Part shown: in pieces, positions 10,962-22,131 of the stretch
Position numbering within the stretch: the stretch's first letter is position 1
How the letters are laid out: every line of letters starts with the position of its first letter
Assembly: GCA_037044905.1 (NCBI GenBank)
Contig: JBAOKB010000166.1
Coordinates: forward strand, 310,001-374,000
Direction of reading: 5' to 3'
DNA length: 64,000 bases
DNA from: Hortaea werneckii
Taxonomy: Eukaryota; Ascomycota; Dothideomycetes; Mycosphaerellales; Teratosphaeriaceae
Position numbers and translations under genes: made by a program
The notes under the pieces: model-generated
Seen by the model: the letters and a program-made list of their open reading frames with translations, nothing else
Told to the model about the DNA's origin: nothing
Database searches by the model: none

Positions 10962-11429
10962 GTTGCAGGCTATTGCACAATTTGTCCGTCCCCAATACCA
11001 ATGGCCGTGCAGCGAAGTGATGTTTCGTGACGCGAGTTGGGATTGGGGTGAGTGCCGCTGCCTGGCAGGAGGTAAGACGATAACACGAGCAGTCGATGGA
11101 AGATGACGAGTTGATCGAGGAAGAGAAGGACGGCAAGAAAGAAGCATCACACTGCTATCCAATGTTTTCAGGTAGTATGAGCTACCCTTCTACCGCCTGG
11201 CTGTGGAAGAAGGCTGACGCCGTTTCTGCCTTGAGAGTTTCGTGTTCGCGTCGCGCTCGCGCCTGCATGACGTCGGCCGAACTTCGATTCCATCATGAAC
11301 ATCACCGCCATACGCTACCTCACAGTTCAGCGCCACATTTCACCAATCATTAATTACAACCTCATCCACATTCGCTGACGACCACAATCAAATAAACTAT
11401 ACACTTTACACACGGGTATACAGCTCATC
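10962..11429. promoter_or_regulatory. divergent promoter region (DNA ligase I / MIX23)
   Basis: A 468-bp interval between two start codons, so a shared bidirectional promoter is likely. It contains an ACGCG half-site (near 11030) of the type bound by the G1/S factor MBF in yeasts, but a single half-site is weak evidence. No repeat or gene is seen. Confidence 0.4.
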
Positions 11430-12104
11430 ATGTCTCAACCACCCAACCAACCAAAACTCACCCCCCAACTCTGCTTCAACCAAACCGCACTCCGAGGTAC
11501 ATACCACCCCTCAAACCATCCACCTCACCCAAAGGCTCACGCTCATACCCAAGCCCCTTGCAACTGAACTCACAGACTTCCTGCGCATCTCGCGCGGCAC
11601 GGTGGACGACACCATCAACCAGAACCTCAACGCCCTCGTCACCCCGGGCACATCGCGGACCTTCGACCCAGCCTCCACAGGCACGAGCAGCGCCGCCCAA
11701 CCACCACGACCCATCTACCGCCGACCCATCGACGCCGACGCATGCCAGAACTTCAAGCACCGCGTGCTGTTCCCAGCTGGCAGACCCGCAGCGATCTCCT
11801 AAACTACTGCGCCGGCGTAGCCACGAGCCCCGATCCGGACGATCCCGATCACCTGCTCCGACAATCCGAAGACCTCAAGGCACGGGAGCGGCTGGTGGAC
11901 GAGCGGTTAGATCCCTACAGCGCGCGTTACTTCCCGCAGGAAGCGCGGACGGAGGCGTTAGCGAATCTGATTAGGAACGAGCGGATGGTGGAGAGTATTA
12001 TCCGGAATAGGACGTGGGCGCTGGTTGGGGAGCGGTGTGAGAATGTAGAGGGGGATTATGAGAAGGCGCTGGATGCTTGGAGGAGGGGAGAAGGGGTACG
12101 ATGA
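11430..12104 (+). CDS. MIX23: MIX23-like mitochondrial intermembrane-space protein (frame break)
   Basis: Exon 1 is 11430..11496. A 79-nt intron (GTACAT..CAG, 11497..11575, branch AACTGAA) leads to exon 2. The joined protein has the MIX23/CCDC58 layout: an N-terminal Cys (QLCFNQTALRDFLRISR), a helical TVDDTINQNLNALV segment, paired cysteines in CQNFKH and LLNYCAG, and the C-terminal block VESIIRNRTWALVGERCENV. Mix23 is a small, helical, Cys-containing protein that supports protein import into mitochondria. The frame breaks after HRVLFP at the C3 run 11772-11774: one extra base is needed to continue into SWQTRSDLLNYC. With that base the protein is 198 residues. No splice sites explain the shift. 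An assembly error is the simplest reading. Confidence 0.83.
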
Positions 12105-12578
12105 GGGGAAAAAGTTTTGCCTCGCCTCGCCTCTGCCCTCTCCCCTCTCATCGCTGTGAAGCTACTGGCCATTTTCCAGTTTCCGATATTGCTGATATAG
12201 ACCGCAAAAGCGGAACTGAAGTCCGCAGCTTGTATAATAACATATCCCACGTCGATCTAAACAAGTAATAGCATCGCGCTCCCGGTCCAACGCACCTCGC
12301 GCTGGGAATCCAAGCGAGACGGCTTTCCAGCATGCGAGAAAGGATCAAACTTCGCCCACAACACCCTTACCCTAAGCGATTTGCCCGGTTCCAAAATCAA
12401 TAACACCCCAGCCAATAGAAAACCACTCATCAAACCCCTTCCCCCTCCCTTCCGGTATTCATTCCCAGTATTCCAAAATCCCATTTTTTCCCAACGCCAC
12501 GCTCGATAGCACTCAACAATTCCTGGAGGAAAACCAGAAACACGAAACAGAGACGGCTCCAGACCCCCTAATATCAAC
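12105..12578. other. convergent intergenic region
   Basis: About 470 bp between the 3' ends of MIX23 and the E2 gene. No domain-bearing frame or repeat is visible; it presumably holds both 3' UTRs. Confidence 0.4.
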
Positions 12579-14560
12579 CTACCACCTCGCAGCCCTCACC
12601 CGAAAGAAAGGCGGCCGCGCATCGAAATCCCCCTTATTCCACCGTCGAACATCCCCACCGCAACTCTCCCACAATCGCGCTTCCAACCCCGCCTCTCCCT
12701 CACCTTCTCCTTCCTCTACTCCCATCCTCATCTCCTCTTCCCCAACGGAAACAGGACCAAAAGACGGAGGAGGACGAGAAGAAAACCCAACACGTTGCTT
12801 TCCCCTTCTCTTCTCCTTCGCGATCGTATCCTCGAGACCGAAGACATCTTGCGGTGTCGTAGCCCCGACGATCTCCTCGAACCGCGCCCTTTGAGGTTTC
12901 CTCGCCTGCTTACTGCTGAGTTTGCCGCTCTTCTGGATAGCCGATGTACTCGCGAACGTCGACGATGCTTGGGGAGGGGAGGAGCTAGGACGGTGGTTGT
13001 GACGATGACGATGAGAAGAAGAAGCAGAGGAGGAAGAGGGCTCGATCCTCATCTGTTGTCGTCTTCTCCGACTCCTTCGGACTTCCGAGTATGCTCTTCC
13101 CAGCCACTCCTCAGTCTCGGACTTGTTCGTGTGCGGGGCCGGCGGGGAAGACGAAGAAGAGGATGAAGAGGTGTTAGCCGGTAGGGGAGCCCTGGAAAAC
13201 AGAGTCCCGCCACCGCCTGCCCGGCCGCCGTCCCGTCCGCCGAGTTCCCGCGGCGCATTGAACATAGGCGGCGTACTAGGCTGGGGAGGCCTACAGGCGC
13301 GGGCCTTGCGGGGTGAAGGGGTGTGGGAAGCTTCGCCTGCTGTAGGCGAAAAGGGCGAGTCGGCTGCTAGAGGGTTGGGGAAGAAGTTGGTGGGTGGGGT
13401 GATGTTTGGACCGGGGCGACGGAAAGCTGGGCTCCGATGGTTGTTACTGCTGCTGCCTTCCGCCGCCTCCGCACCGGGTGGTGCGAGAGGAGGAGGAGCA
13501 CCGAATAATTGGCGAGGAAGGGGCTGTTTCCTTGGACTTTTGCGGGGCGATTTGGCAGGGCTTGGTGGGTATTCGGGTTCCATGTCAGACGATGAAGAGT
13601 CGTCGCTAGGGTTGTTTTGGTGAGCTGCTTCGTCTTCCATCTCCAGCTCTCCCAGAGGCCGAGCGGTCGCGCCCTGTGGTCTACGAAGAGTGGCGGCTGA
13701 TTTGGGGCGGTCGGTTTCTGTGGCGATCGTAGCTCATCGTTCTCCTGATCGGTCGCGTCGGCTATACTCGTGTCTGAGACTGACTGCGCTCTCGTCCGTC
13801 GTGCAGGCTGAGGTGCACCGAACGGGTCATCACTGCCGTTCTGCAACACAAATGGCTGCCCCAAACCGCCCTGCTGCCTCGCTCTACCGGCCGCATTATC
13901 TGATCGCGCCGCCCTCGACTGTCCAGCCTGTCCAGCCTTTCTCATGCCGTCCCGCTGCGCATCTTCTACCTCATCATCCTCCCTCCCTCTCCCCTGCGCC
14001 TCCTTGACCGCCTCTTTTAATCGCGCCGGCACCCTCGCATGAATCCCCGTCATCATCTCCGCCCGTCTGGCAAACGCCTGAAAATCATCCTGGATCAAAC
14101 TTCCGGCCTCCGCATTCAACGCACTGTCGGGATTAGGCTGGATCAACAGACACCCAATCACGACCAAGATATCGCGTAAAGTCAGCTTGACATCCCAATC
14201 CCGCTTGAGAGTCTCGACGCAGACGCCGCCGGTCTGGGGGTCGACGTTGGGATGGAAGATCGGGTTGCGGAAGAAGGCCGTAGGTGGTTGGGAAGGGTAG
14301 CTCGAGGGAATGCTGAGGTGAAGTTTGAAGACGCCTGTGGTGAAGGGCGTGTGCGTTGGGCCAGCCAGCAGAAGGTCGAGGACGGTGAGGTCGTCTGAGC
14401 TGGGAGCTTGGGGGTCGAAGAGATAGTTGGGTGGGAGGGGGAGGTGTAGAGGGCGCTGTGGTCAGCGGCGAGGCGGCGGAGGGCCTTGGCGTTCTGTGCA
14501 AATATATGAGCATCGCACGAGACAGAAACATAGGGGGTCAATCAATCGCTGATTTACCAT
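12579..14560 (-). CDS. UBE2S-like ubiquitin-conjugating enzyme E2 with long disordered tail (frame break)
   Basis: The start codon forms the whole coding part of exon 1: ATG at 14558..14560 is followed directly by a 64-nt intron (GTAAAT..CAG, 14494..14557), and exon 2 opens NAKALRRLAADHSAL. The UBC fold follows: PPNYLFDP, FKLHLSIPSSYPSQPP, FFRNPIFHPNVDPQTGGVC (HPN motif), active-site Cys in GGVCVETLKRDWD, then CLLIQPNPDSALNAEAG. The last blocks match human UBE2S (CLLIHPNPESALNEEAG), the E2 that builds Lys11 chains with the anaphase-promoting complex. A ~440-residue Ser/Pro/Arg-rich tail follows, with repeated SPxK/SPRK sites suited to proline-directed kinases. One base is missing at the G5 run 14437-14441. 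A second frame change fits an intron at 13681..13784 (GTCAGT..TAG). With both, about 604 residues. The role in APC/C is inferred from the fold. Confidence 0.88.
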
Positions 14561-15193
14561 TGTGGTTGATGTTACTTGGATGCAAGCATGTCTTGTATCA
14601 TGTAGTAAGATGTTTTGATTGGGGCTCCAATTGCCCGTGACTTACTCAAAAGTCGCCAAAGCCTTTAGTCGCTCGACGAAAACCAAGATGTAAGCAGGTA
14701 TGTTCCCTAGGATGCGACTGCGACAGCAACTCGGTCGACCGCACTGTAAGTAAAGTGGTAAGGTAAGGTCAACTTCCCGGTCGCTTTGTTTGGCTTTCGG
14801 GGCACGGACATCGATCTTCGGACGCGCCAACGCGATACGCGATACGCGACGCGGGGAACGATTAATTAATTGGCTCCGGCGTCGATACTATACAACCGTT
14901 GATACATCACGCTATGGATGTGTATAAGATAATGACCAAGCTGTGGCATGCAGAGATTGGCGGCCAGACTAGAAACGTACAATACGTGCTTTGAGAACCA
15001 TCGTCAACTATCTCCAGACGAACAGTTCCTTCACACTCTCTTGCCAACTCCGTCACAAGGATTTCTTAGTATGGGTAGAAGAGCTGACACAGCAAAGGAA
15101 CAGCGAGATAAACCATTCTCTCGCAGACGGGAGTATATTGCCATATCGCTTCAGTCAGGTATCTAGATTTCTCAATCAAACAACCCAGTCCCC
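14561..15193. promoter_or_regulatory. intergenic region, E2 promoter side and golgin 3' side
   Basis: About 630 bp. The part next to 14560 should hold the E2 5' UTR and promoter; the other end is the 3' flank of the golgin gene. Only short frames without domain signal are present. Confidence 0.4.
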
Positions 15194-18001
15194 TCATTTA
15201 GCAGGCATCTCCCTCTCAACCAACTCCCGATACATCCTCTTCATCTCAGCCAGATCCTCCTTCAGCTCCTGCACTTCCTCCTCCCTCTCCCCGAGCATCT
15301 CCAAACTCGCCTCATACCGCTCTCGCATCTTATCCATATCCTCACCTTCTCCCTCCCCAACACCTCCTTTCTTTGCCCCTCCAGCAGCAGAAACTCCACC
15401 CGCTGCCTTTCCCCCTCCGGCCTCAGCATCCCTCATCATCCGCACGACTTCATCCCTCGCCTCGTCCCGCTGCTGTCCTAACCGCGCAATCTCGTCCTTG
15501 AACGTCGCTTTCTCCGCTTCGAGCCGTCGTACCGCGGCGGACATGCGTTCGACGAGCTGGACGGAAGGTCCTGCGCCGGTGGCGCCTGTGCCGGCGCCTC
15601 CACCGCCACCGCCGCCGATTGTTGAGGTGCTGACTAGGTCGTTGATCGTATTGCTGTTAGTGCGTTGAGGGCTTTGGCTCGCGCGGTCGAGAGTGTCAAT
15701 GTCGTCTGCGTTTTCATCTTGTTCATTTTCGTGCGGGTTGTCGATTTCGATTGACGGCGTTGGTGGTAGATTGGCGTCGTAATGTCGATGATCCATGGAG
15801 GCGAAGTCGGAGGAAGGCTGTCTGCTCAGAGATGCTGAGGGTGACGACGGGTTGTCGAGGGCGGCTGAAGGACGACGGTCGTAGGGATGGTTCGCGTACG
15901 CTGCTGGACTGCGTCTGCTGGCTGGGCGCGGTTGGTGGGGATTGTGCAGGTCATTGGAGATGTTCCGATGGGAAGACCTGCGCGAAGCTGCGTTGCCGAT
16001 GATGCCCAAGCCAGAGATCTCAGACACAGCAGCTGCTGATGCCTTCCGGGCAGTGGGGGAAGCTGTGGCAAGCGATGGAGTGCCACGTGCGGAACGCTGA
16101 GACTTGACCTTCTCTTCTTCGACCCGGTGGTTCATCTCTGCCTCCCATAACCTCTTCTGTCTTTCGAAATCCGCTTTGGCTTCCTTCATCTCTGCTTCCC
16201 TCTCTTCCAGCTTCTTCATTAGCCTATCCATCCCCTCTTTCTGCTCCCTTAACTCCTGGGACAGCCCTCTCACGTCCTCCTGCGCACTCTCCAGCTCTCC
16301 CTCCAACCCTCGAGATTTCTGCCCAGCCTCCCTTGCCTTCTTCCTCACTTCCGTCTCCCGCTTCGCCGCCTCATCCCTCTCCGCCTCCAGCGCCGAAACG
16401 CGGGCTGTAAGCGACCCTTCAATAACCTCCCAGTTCCCTTTCGCCTGTGCGTACTGAGTCTGCAGCGTCTCCACCTGCCGCATCAACATAACACTACTCC
16501 CCTCACCACCGCCACTACCTCCACTCCCGTCCCCGCCAGCCCCAGCTGTGACCTCCTCAACTCGGACCCGCATAGCTTCCAGCCTCGAATCAAGCGAAGC
16601 AATCTCGCTCTTCAACTCAGCCTCTCTCACCCCAAACCGCTCTCTAGCCCGATCAAGCTCCTCGTTCAACTTCCGCGCCTCACCCTCCGACCGCTCCAGC
16701 GCGAGCTTCTTCTCGATCCGCGCCTCCTCAAGCTCATTTTCCAACGCCGCGACTTTTTTCCGATCAACCTCAATGGCCTTCTGATTAGCTTCCTTATCCG
16801 CCCGCTCAACCTGAGCCTGGGCCTCTTTCAACTGATTGGTCAGATTCCGAATCAGCGCGGAAGCCTTCTCACGATCGACGTGCAACTCCTTCACTTGGCT
16901 CTCAATCGTCGCAATCTGCTGCGCCTTCGCACTCGCCTGTCGCTCAGCGGATTCCGCGCGACGAAGGCGCTGCTTCAGCTCCGTCTCCGCCTTCTCCGCC
17001 CTTTCCACGCGCTTCTTGACGTCCGCCGCCGCCTTCTCCTCCTCGGCTTGCTTGGCGCGGAGTTTCTTGATCGTTTGCAGGTGGCGGAGTTCGGTCTTGG
17101 AGAGCTTCTCGCCTTCTTCCATCAGCAGTGCGATCCGTTCGTCCTTTTCGGCTAGCTGGGCAAGTTCAGCGCTGGAGGATGTCGACGCGTTGGCCTCTTT
17201 CGCGGCGGCTACGGTTTCCTTGGCTAGGTACTGGAGTTTAGCTTGTAAGGCGTCGATTTTCTCGAGATAGGCGTGCATTTCTTCTTGTCGTTGTTTTTCG
17301 GCGATGGCGTGCTCGTCGCGCATGCGCTCCATTTCCGTCTGAAGCTCCGCGGTAGATTTGGTGCTATCTCCATTCTCAGCGGTCGAAGGTGTCGTACCGT
17401 CCTGTTCTATGGGCGCGTCTATTGATGGCCTCGGACTCTCTGTAGATACTCTAGCCGGGTTGATAGGAAGACCAGAGCTCAAGAGCGTCTCCGAGTCTGC
17501 CGCTTTCTCCTTTTCTTCTTCTTGGTCTCCTACATTAGAGGCGTCGGTATCCACATTGTCCGACAACTCGGAACGAGTTTGTACCTTCTCCGTACCCTGC
17601 GCAGACCTAGCAGCCTCACCAGATCGCCTAGTCTCGCCGCTCGCACGCGGGCTCGCCGTCAGATCATTTGCTGGACTCCCAACCCTACTAGGCGTTTTGG
17701 CCGCTGTCGCCTTAGCCAACCTCTCAGCCAGACGGTCATTTACTCGATTCCTCGAAGTATCCCTCGACGCTCCCGTGGAAGGCGTAGCGAGCGTGCCTGA
17801 TCCAGTCCTCTGTCTTCCCTTTGCCTCCTTCAATGCCGCCTCGCTCGCTCGTTGTCGGGCCGATGCTTCACTGTCTTCGGCTAAGATGGTGTCCAGACGG
17901 GACTCCAAGTTCGCCACGGCGCCAGAGAAGATCGAGCCCCATCCTCCTCCTCCTCCCCCTCCTCCTGCTTTCTTTGGAGGCTGTTTGTTAGGTGCGCTCA
18001 T
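15194..18001 (-). CDS. TMF/Sgm1-like golgin coiled-coil protein
   Basis: An intronless frame of 935 residues; ATG 18001 (MSAPNKQPPKKAG) is the first ATG. After an eight-Gly run comes WGSIFSGAVANLESRLDTIL, the conserved start of the TMF1/Sgm1 family. Residues ~220-640 are a continuous heptad-rich coiled coil (Glu/Lys/Gln/Leu-rich), then a Ser-rich disordered linker. The last ~110 residues form the family's C-terminal TMF domain (MSAAVRRLEAEKATFKDEIA ... YEASLEMLGEREEEVQELK). TMF1 and yeast Sgm1 are peripheral Golgi tethers that bind Rab6/Ypt6. The name TATA element modulatory factor is historical. No membrane segment is present. Length is in the expected range. Confidence 0.87.
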   Translation of the reverse strand: MSAPNKQPPKKAGGGGGGGGWGSIFSGAVANLESRLDTILAEDSEASARQRASEAALKEAKGRQRTGSGTLATPSTGASRDTSRNRVNDRLAERLAKATAAKTPSRVGSPANDLTASPRASGETRRSGEAARSAQGTEKVQTRSELSDNVDTDASNVGDQEEEKEKAADSETLLSSGLPINPARVSTESPRPSIDAPIEQDGTTPSTAENGDSTKSTAELQTEMERMRDEHAIAEKQRQEEMHAYLEKIDALQAKLQYLAKETVAAAKEANASTSSSAELAQLAEKDERIALLMEEGEKLSKTELRHLQTIKKLRAKQAEEEKAAADVKKRVERAEKAETELKQRLRRAESAERQASAKAQQIATIESQVKELHVDREKASALIRNLTNQLKEAQAQVERADKEANQKAIEVDRKKVAALENELEEARIEKKLALERSEGEARKLNEELDRARERFGVREAELKSEIASLDSRLEAMRVRVEEVTAGAGGDGSGGSGGGEGSSVMLMRQVETLQTQYAQAKGNWEVIEGSLTARVSALEAERDEAAKRETEVRKKAREAGQKSRGLEGELESAQEDVRGLSQELREQKEGMDRLMKKLEEREAEMKEAKADFERQKRLWEAEMNHRVEEEKVKSQRSARGTPSLATASPTARKASAAAVSEISGLGIIGNAASRRSSHRNISNDLHNPHQPRPASRRSPAAYANHPYDRRPSAALDNPSSPSASLSRQPSSDFASMDHRHYDANLPPTPSIEIDNPHENEQDENADDIDTLDRASQSPQRTNSNTINDLVSTSTIGGGGGGGAGTGATGAGPSVQLVERMSAAVRRLEAEKATFKDEIARLGQQRDEARDEVVRMMRDAEAGGGKAAGGVSAAGGAKKGGVGEGEGEDMDKMRERYEASLEMLGEREEEVQELKEDLAEMKRMYRELVEREMPAK

Positions 18002-18830
18002 CCTGTCGATATGGTTCACCTGCTCCGCTGGATGAACGACTGGCTAGGGCACGGCGATTCGTTGGGTTGAAGGGGGTCATGACGCGATGTGCCTTTGCAT
18101 GATTCTACTCAAGGAAACCCTAGTTGAGATGAAAGAGAATCTCTAGAACAGATGTTGGGCTCGTTGTCGCACATGTGGCAGAAGACTTGAGGTACGAGGC
18201 CCGAGATGGAAGCTTTCAATGGCTACACAACGTTCTTCGAAACTTGATGGGATATTGATGGGTCTCAATGAAAGCTTCGCCCAAGTTTACACCTCAAATG
18301 CTGAAGAATCCATGGACACATGATAACAGAAGTGAATTCATCTATACCTTACACTGTAATTGATTGTGGCAGCTCGGGACATAGTACGCGCGGCTTCAAG
18401 CAGTCCTCGCGTTCTTGAAATGCCATTCTAAATTGCGTACCTATGGTCTTCAATGATGACCTTGTCTAGCAAAAAAAGGGAAGTGTAAGATGCTATCGCC
18501 GCTGCAAAAGTGCTGTGCTGTTCTATAAGAGTTTAAGAAGAGACATGCGAAACGTGCATAGGCGCCGAACATGGAATTCGAATGCTTAGAATAAACCCTA
18601 TACGCTCAAAACCAATCATGCCTCTCGTAAGTCCTCCTCTCAAGAAAATAATGCAGGAAGAATATCTTCCTCTGCGAAATCAGAAGTTCTCGGCTGCCAT
18701 AATGTCCAAGACTGGCTAGGTAGCTACCTAAGTAGCTTGTCCGCCTTGAGCCGGCGACCAGAAGAAGCTGGTGTCGGTATCTGCTTCCAAACGGAAAATG
18801 AAAGGGGAAAGGACCTGCTCTTCCCACCTC
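18002..18830. other. intergenic region between golgin and KIN1 genes
   Basis: About 830 bp holding the golgin promoter (right of 18001) and the KIN1-like gene 3' flank. Short frames only; no domain, repeat or RNA gene recognised. Confidence 0.4.
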
Positions 18831-21800
18831 TTAGAGTTTGAGCTCATTAAGTATGGTCTGCGCCATATTTTTGTACTGCCACGTGCCACCATCAATCTTC
18901 TTGAATTGCACGCCATGGAGCCCAATGAGTGGGACTTTGACGACGAAAATCTCAAACTTGAGCACCATACTGCCGCCGAGGTCAGCCTGGACATGCGTGC
19001 TCGTCTCGCCCGCTGGACGAGGGACATTTGGTTTTGGCTGTTGTTCCTCCTCAGAGTCCTCTTCGTCAGTGTTGGTGTAGCTATTTTGCTCTCGGCTCAT
19101 CTTGCTGCGGGGCGTAGGCGGTTGCTGTTGCTGGGCGCGGAAGGCATCCCGCTCGGCGGTGTTGCGGAAGCCGCCCAAGGAAATCTTACGCCTATGACTT
19201 CCGCTTCCTTCGTTCGGTGGGTTGGAAGACAATGCCCCGCCTGCCGTGTCGTCATTACCACCAGCCGCTTTGATGCTTGGGGCATGCCTGCACCGGAATC
19301 CACCTTTGATTTCTGTGTATTCGACACCCAGCTGCGAGAGCACGCGGATAATGTCGGATCTAATGAATTGCAATGGCTTGCTGCTCGTCGTCGACACCGA
19401 AAATACACCTTTGAGATACACTGGCTTAAAGCCAGTAGGGCTGCTGCTCCCAGCATGAGCGCCGTCCATCTCGTCCTGCATATCTTGGTCTGTCTCCTCC
19501 GGGACATCTCGCTCTCTCGTAGCTGCGTCCCGTCTTGCTGCCCGTCGCTGTTGCATGCTTTCTCTGCGCGCATGGCCCATCGACTTCGTTCGACTCGCGA
19601 TCCCGCCACTTGGTCGGGTGGCTGTCGAAGTCTCTGCATCGGAAGCAGCGGCACGCTCGTTACTCTTCTCCTCCATCGACGGTTTGCGGTCGTTGTTGTT
19701 TGCGCTGGCCATGGGAGGCCTCACGGAAGATCCTTCAGAGACGCCTCGCCTAGTAAGCTTCCTCCTCATGTCGCTTGAGTTGACGCTGATAGACCTTCCT
19801 AACCCATGCGACTTCTTCTTAGGTTCACCGCTTGCGCTGCCCGGCGGGCTGAGAAGTTGCTGCTCCGACTTCTCGTTGGCTGGTGCCGTCTCTGCTTGCC
19901 CCTGCTGCCTTACGCGACTTGAGCTCCTATCCCGCGTCCTACGCATGCTGAAGCTCTTTCTGGGTGTGTCGGACGGACCATAGACAGCCAAAGACGGCGG
20001 CGGATGGCTAGGTCGTTCGCTTCTAGGAACGCGCTCAGCAGCCGGCTCCTTTGATCTCCTGGTGCTAAGCCTCCGTAGCAATCCTGCTGCTGCACTTTCC
20101 TTTCTTGCCGGTTCAGGCTTCTGCTGCTCAATGCCTGGCTCTACTATTGCCGGGTTGGGCGAGGGAGCCTTGTTGACATTGAGATTCTGCATACCCTCCT
20201 GAACCTCGTCTTCACCATGCGTTCGAGCACGTGGCCGAGTCCTTCCGCCTGTTGGCTTTTCGCCAGCCATCTCGTAGGTCTGCGCATTCGTGTATGCTGG
20301 CTCTGGTGCAGGAAGATCCGGTATCTTGACCTCGCTTGGATTTCCGGGCATGGCAAGACCACCTGGGTTCTTCTCCTGAGCTTCGCGCTGCATCTTCTCT
20401 GCTGCCAGGTAGTAAACTGAGATAAGGGGATGAAACGCGTTGACCGGGTCTTGGCCAAGCTGGATTGCTTCGGTCGAAGGCGTGTTAAGCGTGTCCCGGC
20501 TGTTTACCGAGTTTCTTCGTTTATAGAAATCGAAAACACCCCGTTTCCGTTCAGTATCTGGCGTTTGCTGCATGCGTTGTTTTTCGGCATACCGGACTGC
20601 GCGTTGATAATCGTCCGACTCGATGATTCTTGTCAATTGTGCTGTAATGACATCTGCAGTGCCGTAATCGAACCCCTGCATTTTCTCGATAATCGCCGAG
20701 TCGAGTGGTAGCTGCAAAGGCTTCCGAAGCGGCAAGTAGTTCTCCGGTGGACCTTGAAACCCTCGTGTCATCCAGGGGTGAGTCATGATCTCGTGCATTG
20801 TAGCTCGCTCATGTGGATTCGTATTCAACATGCGTGCTATCAAGCCTTTGCATTCTATGAAGAAGTCAGCTCAGCTCAGCGTCATTTAAGGTCTGGAAAG
20901 TGAACGTACCAGGAGTCAGCCACGGTGGATACTCGACGTTTCCACGCTTTATCTTCGCGTGTAGTTGCGGCATCGATTGATCGTCGAATGGGACTTTTCC
21001 GCATACCAGCACGTACAACACGATACCAAAGCTCCACACATCTACTTCTGGTCCTGTGTATTGCCTGGCCTGTAGTAGCTCTGGCGCCGCGAAGTATAAG
21101 CTCCCGCAAAAGGTCTTCAGATGATTTCGAGGACTGAATAGATTCGACAGGCCAAAGTCGATTATCTTGATATCGCCGTTCTTGCTGATCAGAATATTCT
21201 CGATTTTCAAATCACGATGCACGATGCTATTCCGGTGGCAGTAATCGAGTGCGCTTGCAATTTGGCGGCCGAACTTGCGGGCTTGCTTCTCTTTCAGCCG
21301 GCCGTGACTGATGATGTAGTCCAGCATCTGCCCACCGTTAACATACTCAAAGAGCATGTACCAGTGATAATTGGTTCGTACGACATCGCGCATACCACAG
21401 ATGTAAGGATGGTCGACAAGCGTCACAATGGCCGCCTCACGTGCCGTTCGGACTTCTTTACTGTGATCTGCCCGCTCGCGCTCGGCCTGCGTACGGTGCT
21501 CGCCCTCGCTGCTCTGTCGCGGGACGATCTTGACGGCCACCTGCTCGCCGGTCTCCTTGTTCCGGGCGAGCTTCACCTTGCCCATACTTCCCGCGCCGAT
21601 AGTCTTTCCGAGATCCCAGTGACCAGTCTGAGCATCAATGGTCGTACGCCTTCTAAGGTTGGTGCTGCCTGTTGCCCTGCTCGATTCGCCTGGATGGGTG
21701 CCATGGCTGCCATTGGCGGGGGTCGGCTGGTCGTTGTAGCGCGAAGCTGTCCGCGCGTGTGTTGTGGGCTGTCGCATGGATTCGGTACGTGTCGGGGTTG

Positions 21801-22131
21801 CGCCGTTCAAGTGCCGGTCATGTGACGACTCACTGCGGCGGGATGAGGACGCGGGCGGTGCGACATTGGCCTGCTCGTAATCGCTTCGCGCCACTCCTTG
21901 CAGGCCCCCGGATTGTTGCCGTGTGTCGCGGGCGTGAGTGTGAGCGGTTGGGGCTTGCGATGAGGATGCGGAGCGACGGGGTGATGCAGCGACGCCGGGG
22001 GGTCGAGTGGTGGTGGACTGGGTGCGCTGAGGGCGGTCGCGCTCCGAGCTGGAGGCGGAATAATTCGCTGCCTGGGGCTGATTCCGGCGTGATGGAGTGC
22101 GTGGCAGCGATGAGGCTGCAGCAGCGGACAT
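18831..22131 (-). CDS. KIN1: Kin1/Kin2-like serine/threonine kinase with KA1 domain
   Basis: Two exons, join(18831..20854, 20910..22131), give 1081 residues; the 55-nt intron is GTACGT..TAG. Residues 1-165 are Ser/Thr/Arg-rich and disordered. The kinase domain spans ~172-450: GAGSMGKVKLAR glycine loop, VAVKIV (Lys201), catalytic loop IVHRDLKIEN, IIDFGLSN, and activation segment LKTFCGSLYFAAPE, typical of the AMPK/MARK group. A Ser-rich linker follows. The C-terminus carries a KA1 membrane-binding domain (IRSDIIRVLSQLGVEYTEIKG ... FEIFVVKVPLIGLHGVQFKKIDG), split by ~110 disordered residues as in other fungal Kin1 proteins. Kin1 kinases act at the cortex in polarity, exocytosis and ER-stress RNA handling. 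The gene is intact. Confidence 0.95.

Noticed and set aside
17358..18035. 225-codon plus-strand open frame
   Set aside because: Antisense shadow of the golgin N-terminus.
18771..19778. 335-codon plus-strand open frame
   Set aside because: Antisense to the KIN1-like C-terminus, including its KA1 domain; no domain of its own.
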